64,000 bases of DNA. It comes from a virus. Under the pieces are notes generated by a model. That model ran no database searches and was not told where the DNA came from. It saw only the letters and a list, made by a program, of their open reading frames with translations. The stretch is taken from positions 1-64,000 of the IMG/VR virus record IMGVR_UViG_3300036835_000374; one strand, given 5' to 3'. The position numbers were made by a program, and so were the translations under genes. Positions 15,072 through 22,304 of this stretch are shown one piece after another (within the stretch, counting starts at the first letter, position 1; every line of letters starts with the position of its first letter).

Positions 15072-15493
15072 CCGTCCGCCCCGACATCGCCGAACTGTTG
15101 GCCGCCGGATACGGCGACCGCACCATCGCCCGCCAACTCGGCGTGTCCACCGGCTACGTCGAACGCTCCCGCGCCACCCTCGGCATCCCCGCAGGACGCC
15201 CCGGACCCAAAACCGCCGGAACCCCCGAAGACCTGTTCTGGCGGCGCGCACAACCCACCCCGGACGGACACCTGATCTGGCCGGCATACAGCCCGAGGAA
15301 CGGCGCCCACGTCAAGCACGGCGGCGGCCGTCACTCCGTCCACCGCATCGCGTTCCGCCTCGGCAACGGCCGCGAACCCGTGGGCCGCGTCGAGACCGGC
15401 TGCGGCCGGACCGGCTGTGTGCACCCGCGGCACGTCGAGGACCAGCCGATGCGCAACCAGTACACCGCGATCTTCGGGAGCGCCGCCGCATGA
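15068..15493 (+). CDS. HTH-HNH-like DNA-binding protein
   Basis: Protein of 141 aa. An N-terminal helix-turn-helix (IAELLAAGYGDRTIARQLGVS) precedes a beta-beta-metal-like segment (GHLIWPAYSPRNG, HSVHRIAFRLGNG) and a CGRTGCVHPRHVE motif typical of phage HNH proteins. It may nick DNA or be a regulator. The catalytic HNH triad is only partly evident. Confidence 0.65.
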   Translation: MTVRPDIAELLAAGYGDRTIARQLGVSTGYVERSRATLGIPAGRPGPKTAGTPEDLFWRRAQPTPDGHLIWPAYSPRNGAHVKHGGGRHSVHRIAFRLGNGREPVGRVETGCGRTGCVHPRHVEDQPMRNQYTAIFGSAAA

Positions 15494-16185
15494 GCCACTA
15501 CCAGGGGAGCGTCCCCGAAACCCCGCGCAAGCCCGACTGGCGAGACACCGCACTGTGCCGCAAGGAAGACCCGGAACTGTTCTTCCCGAAGGGCTACGAA
15601 GGGCCCTGGCAACTGGTCATCGAGCAGGCCAAGGCTGTATGCAGGCGGTGCCCTTCAGCTGACGCCTGCCTCCAGTACGCCCTCACCGCAAGCATCCCGA
15701 GCGGCATCTTCGGCGGCCTCACCGAGCAGGAACGCGCGAGCCTCCGACGCGTCACGAACCGCCGCAAACTCGCCCCCGAAGCAGCAGCAGAGAAAGCAGC
15801 CCAAGCCCGCCAGCCGAAGCCGAAGCCGACCACCCTCCGCAGCCTCTTCGACGACAACACCGTCCGCCTGCACGGCGGCCACCTCGGATGGACCGGGCCC
15901 GCGCGCCCCTGCTTCAAAGGCCAGGACTACACCCCGAAACAGCTCGCGTTCATCGTCGACCGCGGCTACTACCCGCAGGGCCGGGTCCTCGTCGACTGCG
16001 GCATCTCCGAATGCGTGCTGCCCCTGCACATCGCGGACGACGAGGAGCGGATCCGGTGCGGGACGCGGGCCGGGTATCGGCGGCACCGCGAGCGTGGTGA
16101 GGAGGCGTGCCGGCCGTGTAAGGACGCGAACACGGGCGCGGACAACCGGCTGCGCAGGACCGGCACCACGAAGGCCGCGGCATGA
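15490..16185 (+). CDS. WhiB-like iron-sulfur protein with extra C-terminal domain
   Basis: Protein of 231 aa. The N-terminal ~90 residues are a WhiB domain: WRDTALCRKEDPELFFP (Cys23), then CRRCPSADACLQYAL (Cys51, Cys54, Cys60), and the GIFGG turn before TEQERASLRR. The four Cys would hold a 4Fe-4S cluster. Host WhiB proteins bind sigma factor and control development; phage WhiB proteins can repress host whiB2. The ~140-residue tail with a further CxxC (EEACRPCKD) is longer than the usual 80-130 aa family length. Confidence 0.88.
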   Translation: MSHYQGSVPETPRKPDWRDTALCRKEDPELFFPKGYEGPWQLVIEQAKAVCRRCPSADACLQYALTASIPSGIFGGLTEQERASLRRVTNRRKLAPEAAAEKAAQARQPKPKPTTLRSLFDDNTVRLHGGHLGWTGPARPCFKGQDYTPKQLAFIVDRGYYPQGRVLVDCGISECVLPLHIADDEERIRCGTRAGYRRHRERGEEACRPCKDANTGADNRLRRTGTTKAAA

Positions 16186-16478
16186 CCGCCCGCTGCGCCC
16201 ATTGGGTCGGCGCCGAGCGCCGCTACTGCGGGGCCACGGAGGGCGTGCGCCCGTACCTGACCGGGCTCGCGTGTGCGGCTCACACCCCGAACGCGCTGCG
16301 AGGGCTGCCGGAGACGCCCCCGGGGCCGGGGGTGCCGGCCGGAGCGTGGACGACGCCGAGTCCGATCAACGACTCCCGTGTGGCAGACGCGCGGGCCGTG
16401 GCGTCTGGGAAGCGCCGGTCGAATCCGCAGGCGTACAAGGCCGCGCGCGCCGCGGTGGAGGAAGGGAAAGCCAGATGA
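16182..16478 (+). CDS. Hypothetical Cys-containing protein
   Basis: Protein of 98 aa starting in an ATGA overlap. Four Cys/His residues in the first 35 positions (CAHWVGAERRYCG, LACAAHTPNA) suggest a zinc site. The tail is basic (SGKRRSNPQAYKAARAA). It is in the operon with WhiB; function unknown. Confidence 0.6.
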   Translation: MTARCAHWVGAERRYCGATEGVRPYLTGLACAAHTPNALRGLPETPPGPGVPAGAWTTPSPINDSRVADARAVASGKRRSNPQAYKAARAAVEEGKAR

Positions 16479-16555
16479 CCTGCCCGAACTGTTCCGCTCC
16501 GTTGCCGCCGAATGCGGGTTTCTGCTCCCGCTGTTCGGCACCGATCGGCCAATAA
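16475..16555 (+). CDS. 26-residue zinc-ribbon microprotein
   Basis: A tiny reading frame starting with ATGA overlap encodes MTCPNCSAPLPPNAG, FCSRCSAPIG and stops. Two CxxC motifs 12 residues apart make a complete zinc ribbon. The translational coupling and the ordered motif argue that it is real despite its length. Confidence 0.55.
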   Translation: MTCPNCSAPLPPNAGFCSRCSAPIGQ

Positions 16556-16561
16556 GCAGCA

Positions 16562-16590
16562 GCCCCGCCACGGACCTATCGCGGCGGGGC
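16562..16590 (+). terminator. Hairpin before vWA gene
   Basis: GCCCCGCC (16562-16569) and GGCGGGGC (16583-16590) form an 8-bp perfect stem in the spacer between the microprotein and the vWA gene. No T-run follows. It may be a partial terminator or an mRNA end. Confidence 0.4.
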
Positions 16591-16612
16591 CACCCACCCC
16601 AAGGAGAACACG

Positions 16613-17350
16613 ATGAACATCTTCCGTAAGACCACTACCCCGACCACTCAGCTCCCGGCACCCGCCAGCTACGGCCCGGCGATCAACCTCGACAAGATCC
16701 CGTCCGGGCTCGTCGACCTCACCAAGAAGGCCGCCGTCAGCCTGCAGAAGTCCGGACTGACCGGGCAGCGCGCCGCGGTCTACCTCGTCCTCGACCACTC
16801 CGGGTCGATGATGAACTTCTACCGCGACGGCAGCGTCCAGAAGCTCGCCGAGCAGGCCCTCGGCCTGTCCGCCAACTTGGACGACGACGGCATCGTCCCC
16901 CTCGTCTACTTCGGCTCTCACGTCAGCCAGGCCGGCGACGTCCGCCTCGATTCGTACCAGGGCATCATCAACCGCTCCCACCAGACCGTGAGCTGGGGCT
17001 CCACCAACTACGCGGCCGCCATCGACTACATCGTCGACCTCCACGGCGACAGCCCGACACCCGGCCTGGTCATCTTCCAGACCGACGGTGAACCCGACTC
17101 CCGGCCTGCCGCCCAGGACGCACTGCGCGAAGCCTCCCGCTCGCCGCTGCACTTCGCTTTCGTCGGCTTCGGCAACCACGTCGGCTTCCTCCAGAAGCTC
17201 GACGACCTCCGTGGTCGTGCCGTCGACAACGCGTCGTTCTTCCACGCGCGTGACCCGCACCGCGTGAGCGACGAGCAGCTGTACGACGGCATCACCCACG
17301 AGTACGCGGGCTGGCTTGCCGCCGCCACCGCTGCCGGGATCGCCCGCTGA
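16613..17350 (+). CDS. von Willebrand A domain protein (TerF/TerY-like)
   Basis: Protein of 245 aa with AAGGAG before ATG 16613. A vWA fold with a full metal-ion-dependent adhesion site is visible: DHSGSM (about residues 61-66), SWGSTNYAAA (Thr), TDGEPDS (Asp). A C-terminal NASFFHARDPHRVSDEQLYD follows. It resembles TerF-type proteins of tellurite/stress operons, which have been linked to phage inhibition and host envelope stress. Function in a phage is unknown. Confidence 0.82.
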   Translation: MNIFRKTTTPTTQLPAPASYGPAINLDKIPSGLVDLTKKAAVSLQKSGLTGQRAAVYLVLDHSGSMMNFYRDGSVQKLAEQALGLSANLDDDGIVPLVYFGSHVSQAGDVRLDSYQGIINRSHQTVSWGSTNYAAAIDYIVDLHGDSPTPGLVIFQTDGEPDSRPAAQDALREASRSPLHFAFVGFGNHVGFLQKLDDLRGRAVDNASFFHARDPHRVSDEQLYDGITHEYAGWLAAATAAGIAR

Positions 17351-17394
17351 CCGCCTGACCGGCGGCCGCCCGCGCCCCCACGCCGCGGCCGCCA

Positions 17395-17431
17395 CCCCGG
17401 GAGCCCGCACCCCCCCGGCGGGCTCCCGGGG
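17395..17431. terminator. Strong terminator hairpin (13-bp stem)
   Basis: CCCCGGGAGCCCG (17395-17407) is perfectly complementary to 17419-17431, loop of 11 bases. It ends the long early operon that begins at 8447. Confidence 0.7.
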
Positions 17432-17447
17432 ACCCACACGGCACGAA

Positions 17448-17465
17448 GCCCCGCCGAAGCGGGGC
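17448..17465. terminator. Second hairpin with CGAA tetraloop
   Basis: GCCCCGC-CGAA-GCGGGGC is a perfect stem with a stable tetraloop. With the hairpin before it and the leftward gene ending at 17491, it makes a bidirectional terminator. Confidence 0.6.
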
Positions 17466-17490
17466 CAGGAGAAGAAAGGAGGAGACGGTG

Positions 17491-17703
17491 TCAGGACTTC
17501 GGAGCAGGAGCGATCTTCGCAACCCACTCGCGGGTCATACCGGACCAGCGGGCCATGTCCGACGGGCCGACGCCCTGGGCGCGCCAGGCCACGAACAGCT
17601 CACGCAGCGCGGTGTCGTCCCGCTCGAAAGCGGCCTTCGACTTCTCTCGCTTGCGGGCGGCTTCCCGGATCTGGGCCTCGGCTTCGCTGGTCATGGCCCT
17701 CAT
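17491..17703 (-). CDS. Small HTH-like regulator
   Basis: Protein of 70 aa from ATG 17703 (AAGGTG upstream; ATG 17694 is the alternative). A charged helix (SEAEAQIREAARKREKSKAA) precedes a helix-turn-helix-like end (VAWRAQGVGPSDMARWSGMTREWV). It is divergent from the gene at 17786 with an inverted repeat between, so it probably regulates that gene. Confidence 0.6.
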   Translation of the reverse strand: MRAMTSEAEAQIREAARKREKSKAAFERDDTALRELFVAWRAQGVGPSDMARWSGMTREWVAKIAPAPKS

Positions 17704-17704
17704 G

Positions 17705-17778
17705 GTGACACACCTTGTCACGGTCGCGCTACGCATACGCGGTACGGGGTCGCGAAGCGCGGTCGCGAACGGTATTCT
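17705..17778. promoter_or_regulatory. Divergent control region with operator and -10 box
   Basis: GTGACA-CACCT-TGTCAC (17705-17721) is an operator-like inverted repeat next to the start of the leftward HTH gene. GGTCGCGAA is repeated at about 17751 and 17761. TATTCT at 17773-17778 is a good -10 box ending 7 bp before the ATG at 17786, so that mRNA is probably leaderless. Confidence 0.5.
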
Positions 17779-17785
17779 CATCTCT

Positions 17786-18409
17786 ATGCAGTCGGATCAG
17801 AACTCTCACCCTGCCAACCAGAAGGCCCTCACCCTTGCGCGCCGACCACAGGTGCCGCGGGACGAGTGGCTCGATGCGAACAGGGAACTGGGCCAGCTCC
17901 TACCCATGCACGTACCGCTGCGCAAGCTCGACAGGGAGGCGCCGAGGTCGGAGCTTCTCGAACTGGGCGAGGAGAGGCCGGAGTGGTGGCTACCGCTATG
18001 GCCGTATCTCTACAGGTTCTACGACGCCGACCTGAGGCCCCTGTACATCGGGATCTCCAGTTGCCACGCCACCCGGATCGACAACCACCGCAGGCGTTCC
18101 GAGTGGTGGCCACTCGCCGAGTACATCGCCATCTCGGTCTACCCGACGAGCACCGCGGTCGCGGAAGCAGAGCGTGCGGCGCTCAGGCACGAGCAGCCCC
18201 GCTTCAACAAGCAGGGCGTGCGTGGACCGGCCAGCGTCGCGATCAATACCCGAGGTCCAGCCGAGGCGGCGGCAGCCCACCTCTTTCGCCACGTTGACCC
18301 GGCCTTCATCGCGGCCTTGGTGGAGCTCCTGGCCCAGCCCGAGCGCTTCCCCCAGCCGGGCCCGCCCCCGCCCGCCCGGTTCGCCGATGACGAGGCGCAA
18401 AACCCCTGA
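17786..18409 (+). CDS. GIY-YIG-like nuclease domain protein
   Basis: Protein of 207 aa from ATG 17786. The core YRFYDADLRPLYIGISSCHA matches the GIY-YIG beta-hairpin (..LYR..LYIGIS), followed by WWPLAEYIAIS, AEAERAALRHEQPRFN (the AE..AI..EnPrYN pattern). The N-terminal ~80 residues and a Pro-rich tail are unassigned. The ATG lies directly at the expected transcription start, so it is leaderless. It may be a free-standing nuclease (defence, anti-host or homing); this is not resolved. Confidence 0.72.
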   Translation: MQSDQNSHPANQKALTLARRPQVPRDEWLDANRELGQLLPMHVPLRKLDREAPRSELLELGEERPEWWLPLWPYLYRFYDADLRPLYIGISSCHATRIDNHRRRSEWWPLAEYIAISVYPTSTAVAEAERAALRHEQPRFNKQGVRGPASVAINTRGPAEAAAAHLFRHVDPAFIAALVELLAQPERFPQPGPPPPARFADDEAQNP

Positions 18410-18441
18410 CCACTGCATGACCGGTACGAGAGAAGATCTTC

Positions 18442-19518
18442 ATGGCCCGCGGACACGGACGCGTCCTCACCAGCATCTGGGACGACGCCGACTTCCTCGC
18501 CCTCACCGAGCGCGAGCAACGCCTCTATCTGTTCCTCATTTCCCAGCCGAACCTCAACCACGCCGGCCTGCTCGACCTCACCCTGCGCCGCTGGTCCCGC
18601 AAGGCCCACGGCCTCACCTCCGACGGGCTGGAGGAACTCCTTCAGTCCCTGGAGAAGGCCCGGTTCATCGTCATGGACGACGACACCGAGGAACTCCTCA
18701 TCCGCTCCTTTGTCCGTAACGACGGTGTGTGGAAGCAGCCCAAGGTGATGGGCGCCATGGTGTCCGGCGCGATGGAGATCTCTTCCTGGAAGCTGCGGCA
18801 CGCGCTCCTCGCCGAGGTCGACCGGATCCCGCTGCACGAACTCAGCGACGAGCCCGGCGCCCGCGGAGTGTCGATCCGCGCTCAGGTCGCCGAGCACATC
18901 GAGAGCCTACGGAACGCCTTCGGTACCCCGCCCCCCAACCCGTCCGGAACGGGTACAGCAACCCCCTCCGGAACCCCTTCGGGAACCCCCTCCGATACCC
19001 CTGCCGAAGGGGGTCGGAAAGCCTCTACGCGCGCGCACGCGCCCGCGTCACGCGCGCATTCCCCTGCCCCTGCCCCTGCCCCTGCCCCTATCCCCAGCCC
19101 CGTAGAAGAGGGGGCTGCTGAGACCGGTGGGCAAGTCGAGCTTGTCGTCGTCGAGGACTCCGACTTCGTCGGCGCGACAGAAGCCGCGACCGTGTCTGCT
19201 CAGACGATCGTCGGCGAGTGGATCGACCGCTGCGCCAAGCGGCCCCCGTCCCAGACCATCGGCCAGACCTCGAAGCAGATCAAAAAGCTCCTCGATGACG
19301 GCATCGACCCCGATGACATCCGCCGAGGGCTCGCCAAGTGGATGGCCAAGGGCTCCGCCCCGTCCGCCATCCCGAGCTTCGTGAACGAGGCGATGAACGC
19401 GGCCTCGTCCTGGACGCCCTCGAACGTCATCGCCCTCCCCGGCCAGCAGCCACTCACTGGCACAGACGCCCGTGTAGCCGGCTGGCTCGCCCTCGCATCA
19501 GGAGACGACACCCAATGA
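18442..19518 (+). CDS. Phage replication initiator (winged-helix, DnaD/O-like)
   Basis: Protein of 358 aa from ATG 18442. The N-terminal ~110 residues form a winged helix (SIWDDADFLALTEREQRLY, GLLDLTLRRWSRKAHGLTSD, RSFVRNDGVWKQPKV). A low-complexity linker (about residues 160-225, SGT/PAPA repeats) separates this from a C-terminal helical domain (SAQTIVGEWIDRCAKRP, RRGLAKWMAKGSAPSAIPSF). The architecture is that of phage replication initiators that bind origin repeats within their own gene. The helicase-loader-like gene follows with an ATGA overlap. Confidence 0.75.
   Translation: MARGHGRVLTSIWDDADFLALTEREQRLYLFLISQPNLNHAGLLDLTLRRWSRKAHGLTSDGLEELLQSLEKARFIVMDDDTEELLIRSFVRNDGVWKQPKVMGAMVSGAMEISSWKLRHALLAEVDRIPLHELSDEPGARGVSIRAQVAEHIESLRNAFGTPPPNPSGTGTATPSGTPSGTPSDTPAEGGRKASTRAHAPASRAHSPAPAPAPAPIPSPVEEGAAETGGQVELVVVEDSDFVGATEAATVSAQTIVGEWIDRCAKRPPSQTIGQTSKQIKKLLDDGIDPDDIRRGLAKWMAKGSAPSAIPSFVNEAMNAASSWTPSNVIALPGQQPLTGTDARVAGWLALASGDDTQ
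18948..19092 (+). repeat. Tandem repeats inside the initiator gene, candidate origin
   Basis: Near-repeats of CCCCTCCGGAAC at 18963-18998, an inverted pair ACCCCTTCGG / CCGAAGGGGGT (18974-18983, 19004-19014), and tandem CCCCTG hexamers near 19060-19092 encode the SGTPSGT and PAPAPA linker. Lambda-like phages hold ori iterons in the same place of gene O. The repeats are seen; the origin role is inference. Low-complexity protein alone could also explain them. Confidence 0.35.
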
Positions 19519-20165
19519 CCCCCGACGATGCAGCGAAGCTCCTCGCCGCCTGCGCAGCCTTCGACAACCGGCAGCCCTCCGAGATCGCCAAGCGCGCATG
19601 GGCCCGCGCCCTGAACAAGATCCCGCTGGACGACGACTGCTTTGAGGCCGTCGCCCGCTTCTACGGCACCCCCGCCAAGGACGGCCAGCGACTGTGGATC
19701 CAACCCGCAGACGTCATCACCCACCGCAACATCATCCGCGCCGAACGTCTGGAGAACTTCGTCTACGAGCCGCCCCCCGGCCTCAACGACCCGGACTTCA
19801 TCAAGCGGCTCCGCGGCCAGCAGTACGCCGTTGGTAGTGGGACCCGCCCTGCTCCCTCCAAGGCTCCGGCCCTCACCGGCGGACCACATCCGAAGCTGAA
19901 GGAGACCCTGGCCCTCATTGGCCGCGACGTGCCCGGCGAAGACGACGAGGTTGCCAGGGTCCGCCGGTCGGGCCCGCTCGGAATCGAATGCCCCAAGTGC
20001 GCGGCCCCCATCGGCCGGCCATGCCGGACACCGAGCGGCAAGGAACGCGCCGTCCACCCCGCCCGCCGCGGCGAAGGATCCGACCCGACCGTCGAGGCAG
20101 CAGAGATCGAGCGACGTAGAGCCGCCTCCGCCCGCCACCTCGCCCGAGGCACCGACGCGTCATGA
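19515..20165 (+). CDS. Helicase loader/inhibitor-like protein with phage zinc finger
   Basis: Protein of 216 aa starting in an ATGA overlap. The N-terminal ~75 residues (DDAAKLLAACAAFDNRQPS, ARALNKIPLDDDCFEAVARF, WIQPADVITHRNIIRAER) resemble the G39P-type loader domain found in actinophage replication modules. The C-terminus has the phage zinc-finger signature CPKCAAPIGRPCRTPSGKE plus HPAR. It would bring host DnaB helicase to the initiator complex. No phage helicase or polymerase is seen. Confidence 0.7.
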   Translation: MTPDDAAKLLAACAAFDNRQPSEIAKRAWARALNKIPLDDDCFEAVARFYGTPAKDGQRLWIQPADVITHRNIIRAERLENFVYEPPPGLNDPDFIKRLRGQQYAVGSGTRPAPSKAPALTGGPHPKLKETLALIGRDVPGEDDEVARVRRSGPLGIECPKCAAPIGRPCRTPSGKERAVHPARRGEGSDPTVEAAEIERRRAASARHLARGTDAS

Positions 20166-20323
20166 CCAACCCACCCGAATGGGCCATCCGCTGCCCCTGG
20201 TGCGGAGCATCGCCCGGCACCCGCTGCACCAGCCCCCGCGGCCGACGCCTCCCCATCCAATCCCACGACGCCCGCATCCAAGCCCACACCACCCGCAACC
20301 AGAAGACCGGAGAAAACAGATGA
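20162..20323 (+). CDS. Small phage zinc-finger protein
   Basis: Protein of 53 aa starting in an ATGA overlap. It contains CPWCGASPGTRCTSPRGRR and SHDAR, the same zinc-finger type as the end of the preceding protein (CPxC-x7-C-x4-G...H). It may be a duplicated module or a stand-alone DNA binder. Confidence 0.6.
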   Translation: MTNPPEWAIRCPWCGASPGTRCTSPRGRRLPIQSHDARIQAHTTRNQKTGENR

Positions 20324-20583
20324 CCACCCTCCAGACCTTCGCCACCTACCTGCGAGACAGCGCTCTCGAAGCCGGATACCGGATCACCCGCCGCCGCGGA
20401 AAGCGCGCCCTCGCCAAGGCCGCAGGGATGTCATACGACGATCTCAACCGCACTCTCACCGGACTCCACTGCCCAGACCCGTACGAGCTGGAGCGTCTCG
20501 CCGACGCCCTCGGCCAGCCGCTGGTGGCACTCCTCGTCGACTCGGGCATGGTCGCGCCCCGCACCGACAAGGCCACCCCGTGA
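20320..20583 (+). CDS. Small XRE-family HTH protein
   Basis: Protein of 87 aa from ATG 20320 (ATGA overlap). HTH: ITRRRGKRALAKAAGMSYDDLNRTL, then PYELERLADALGQPLVALL. This is a Cro/C1-type single-domain regulator in the replication operon, perhaps controlling copy or timing. Confidence 0.65.
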   Translation: MTTLQTFATYLRDSALEAGYRITRRRGKRALAKAAGMSYDDLNRTLTGLHCPDPYELERLADALGQPLVALLVDSGMVAPRTDKATP

Positions 20584-20783
20584 GCCCCCTCGACCGGCTC
20601 CTCGCCGAAACCATTCCCACTCGCCCTACGCCGGCGCCGAAGCCCGCCACCGAGCCGTGGACCGCCGAGGAACAAGCCCAGCACTGGGCCGACCTCGCCG
20701 CCGCCCTCAACGGCTGGCACTGGGAGGACGACACCAGCCTCTCCAAACGCCGCCGCGAAGCCCGCCGCCGCACCGCCGCCTGA
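20580..20783 (+). CDS. Small hypothetical protein
   Basis: Protein of 67 aa from GTG 20580 (GTGA overlap). Features: Pro-rich middle (PTRPTPAPKPATEPW), a Trp-rich helix (EEQAQHWADLAAALNGWHWE) and a basic end (SKRRREARRR). Function is unknown. Confidence 0.55.
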   Translation: MSPLDRLLAETIPTRPTPAPKPATEPWTAEEQAQHWADLAAALNGWHWEDDTSLSKRRREARRRTAA

Positions 20784-20843
20784 CCTCCGCCGCTACCCCA
20801 TTCCGCCATCCACCCCCACCCAAAACACACGGAGGACCGACCG

Positions 20844-21233
20844 ATGACCGACCAGCCCAGCCGCCCCGCAATGACCATGCGAGAGATCCGCGAACACCTC
20901 GGCCACGTCCAGCCCGGCCACCCCGAAGTGATCGTCCAGATCACCCGCTACACCGTGTCCGTCCTGCCCGCCGACGACATCAACCACCGGTACTTCGCCC
21001 TGAACGTCGAACTGACCCCACGCGGATGGATCGTCACCGACGGCCACTCCGGCTACGACGCCGACGGCACCGCCCATCACGGCGAGACGCGATGGCATCC
21101 GTTCGCCGACTACGACGACGCGCTTGCGGTCGCCCGCCGCCTCGCACCTGGCCTCACCGTCAACGGCCACACCGCGGTGGAGGCGTACCACCGGACCCTT
21201 CCGGCTGCCGCGAGCGAGGAGCCCGGACGATGA
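20844..21233 (+). CDS. Hypothetical early protein
   Basis: Protein of 129 aa from ATG 20844 with GGAGG upstream. Beta-rich: EVIVQITRYTVSVLPADD, YFALNVELTPRGWIVTDG, WHPFADYDDALAVARRL. The family is not recognised. It ends in an ATGA overlap with the DUF4326 gene. Confidence 0.6.
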   Translation: MTDQPSRPAMTMREIREHLGHVQPGHPEVIVQITRYTVSVLPADDINHRYFALNVELTPRGWIVTDGHSGYDADGTAHHGETRWHPFADYDDALAVARRLAPGLTVNGHTAVEAYHRTLPAAASEEPGR

Positions 21234-21619
21234 CCACACCCCGCCGGATCCAACGCCGCCGAACCCCCGGCTGGCGCGCAAACGGCGCCCGCTACGTCGG
21301 CCGCGGCACCCGCTACGGCAACCCCTGGGCCGTCATCCACACCACCAACGGAACCGGCTGGGCAGTGCAGTGGGCAGGCCACGCCAACCAGCACCGGCCC
21401 CTCGGCCTGAACGACTTCGTCCCGGCCAACGACCAGCGAGACGCTCACGCTCTTGCCGTCGAGCTCTTCGAGATCTGGATCCACGCCCACCCGACGCTTC
21501 TGGACCGGGTCCGCCGCGATTTGGCGCGGCGGGACCTCATGTGCTGGTGCCGGGAGTCGATGCCCTGCCATGTCGACGTCCTGCTGCGCCTCGCCAACCC
21601 CGCCCTGCCTGCTGTCTGA
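21230..21619 (+). CDS. DUF4326 protein
   Basis: Protein of 129 aa. The DUF4326 pattern is clear: NGARYVGRGTRYGNPWAV at the N-terminus and LARRDLMCWCRESMPCHVDV with LLRLAN at the C-terminus. The CWC...PCH residues are conserved and may bind a metal. The family is common in phages and bacteria, with no established biochemical role. Confidence 0.85.
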   Translation: MTTPRRIQRRRTPGWRANGARYVGRGTRYGNPWAVIHTTNGTGWAVQWAGHANQHRPLGLNDFVPANDQRDAHALAVELFEIWIHAHPTLLDRVRRDLARRDLMCWCRESMPCHVDVLLRLANPALPAV

Positions 21620-21642
21620 CCGCCCGCCCCTTGGAGGACCCC

Positions 21643-22272
21643 ATGACCCAGCCCCAGCCCCTCGACCTCGACCAGATCGAAGCCCGCGCCGCCCGCGTCG
21701 CCAACGACCCGTTCTTCGTCTCCGACTGCGAGGGAGAACTCCAGGTCTGGCGTGAGAGCGCCCTCAAGCACGTCGTCCGCAACGATGCAGGCGAGATCAC
21801 CGGCTACTGCCTGCCCGGCGTCTACCGGGCCACCGACCACGTCATCGGCATCGACCTGGATTCGTGGGACCCGGGCGAGGACGAGACGGACGACCAGCGG
21901 CGCCAGGACATCAACGACCTTGTGGACGCACGAGCCGCGCTGCCCGCGATGGCCGCCGAGATCCGCCGCCTCCGCGCCCGCGTCGCCGAGCTGCGCATCC
22001 GGGCCGAGCAGGCCGAGGAACTCCAGCGCATCGCGCACGAGACGTCCAACAAGTCCGAGGCAGAGCGCGCCAAAGCAGCACGCCGAGCCGCCAAGGCCGA
22101 GGCCCTGCTGCTGCACTTCACCGCCGAAGCTCACCGCCGCAAGTGGGAGTACGACCGCGGCCTCAACGCTGACGGCGTGCCGATCAAGTCCGAAGCGTTC
22201 GACGCCCTGCACCGTCTCGGCGAGGAGATGCGCGTCGAGTTGGAGAAGCTCCGCGCCGCCTCCCGGCCGTGA
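21643..22272 (+). CDS. Hypothetical coiled-coil protein
   Basis: Protein of 209 aa with TTGGAGG upstream of ATG 21643. A globular N-terminus (residues 1-95) precedes a long coiled coil (about residues 100-160: RRLRARVAELRIRAEQAEEL). The end ARRKWEYDRGLNADGVPIKS continues as a helix. Proteins of this layout are common in Streptomyces mobile elements; function unknown. GTGA overlaps a possible upstream start of the next gene. Confidence 0.6.
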   Translation: MTQPQPLDLDQIEARAARVANDPFFVSDCEGELQVWRESALKHVVRNDAGEITGYCLPGVYRATDHVIGIDLDSWDPGEDETDDQRRQDINDLVDARAALPAMAAEIRRLRARVAELRIRAEQAEELQRIAHETSNKSEAERAKAARRAAKAEALLLHFTAEAHRRKWEYDRGLNADGVPIKSEAFDALHRLGEEMRVELEKLRAASRP

Positions 22273-22304
22273 CCGCACCCACACCAACCACCAGGAGCAG
22301 CAAC

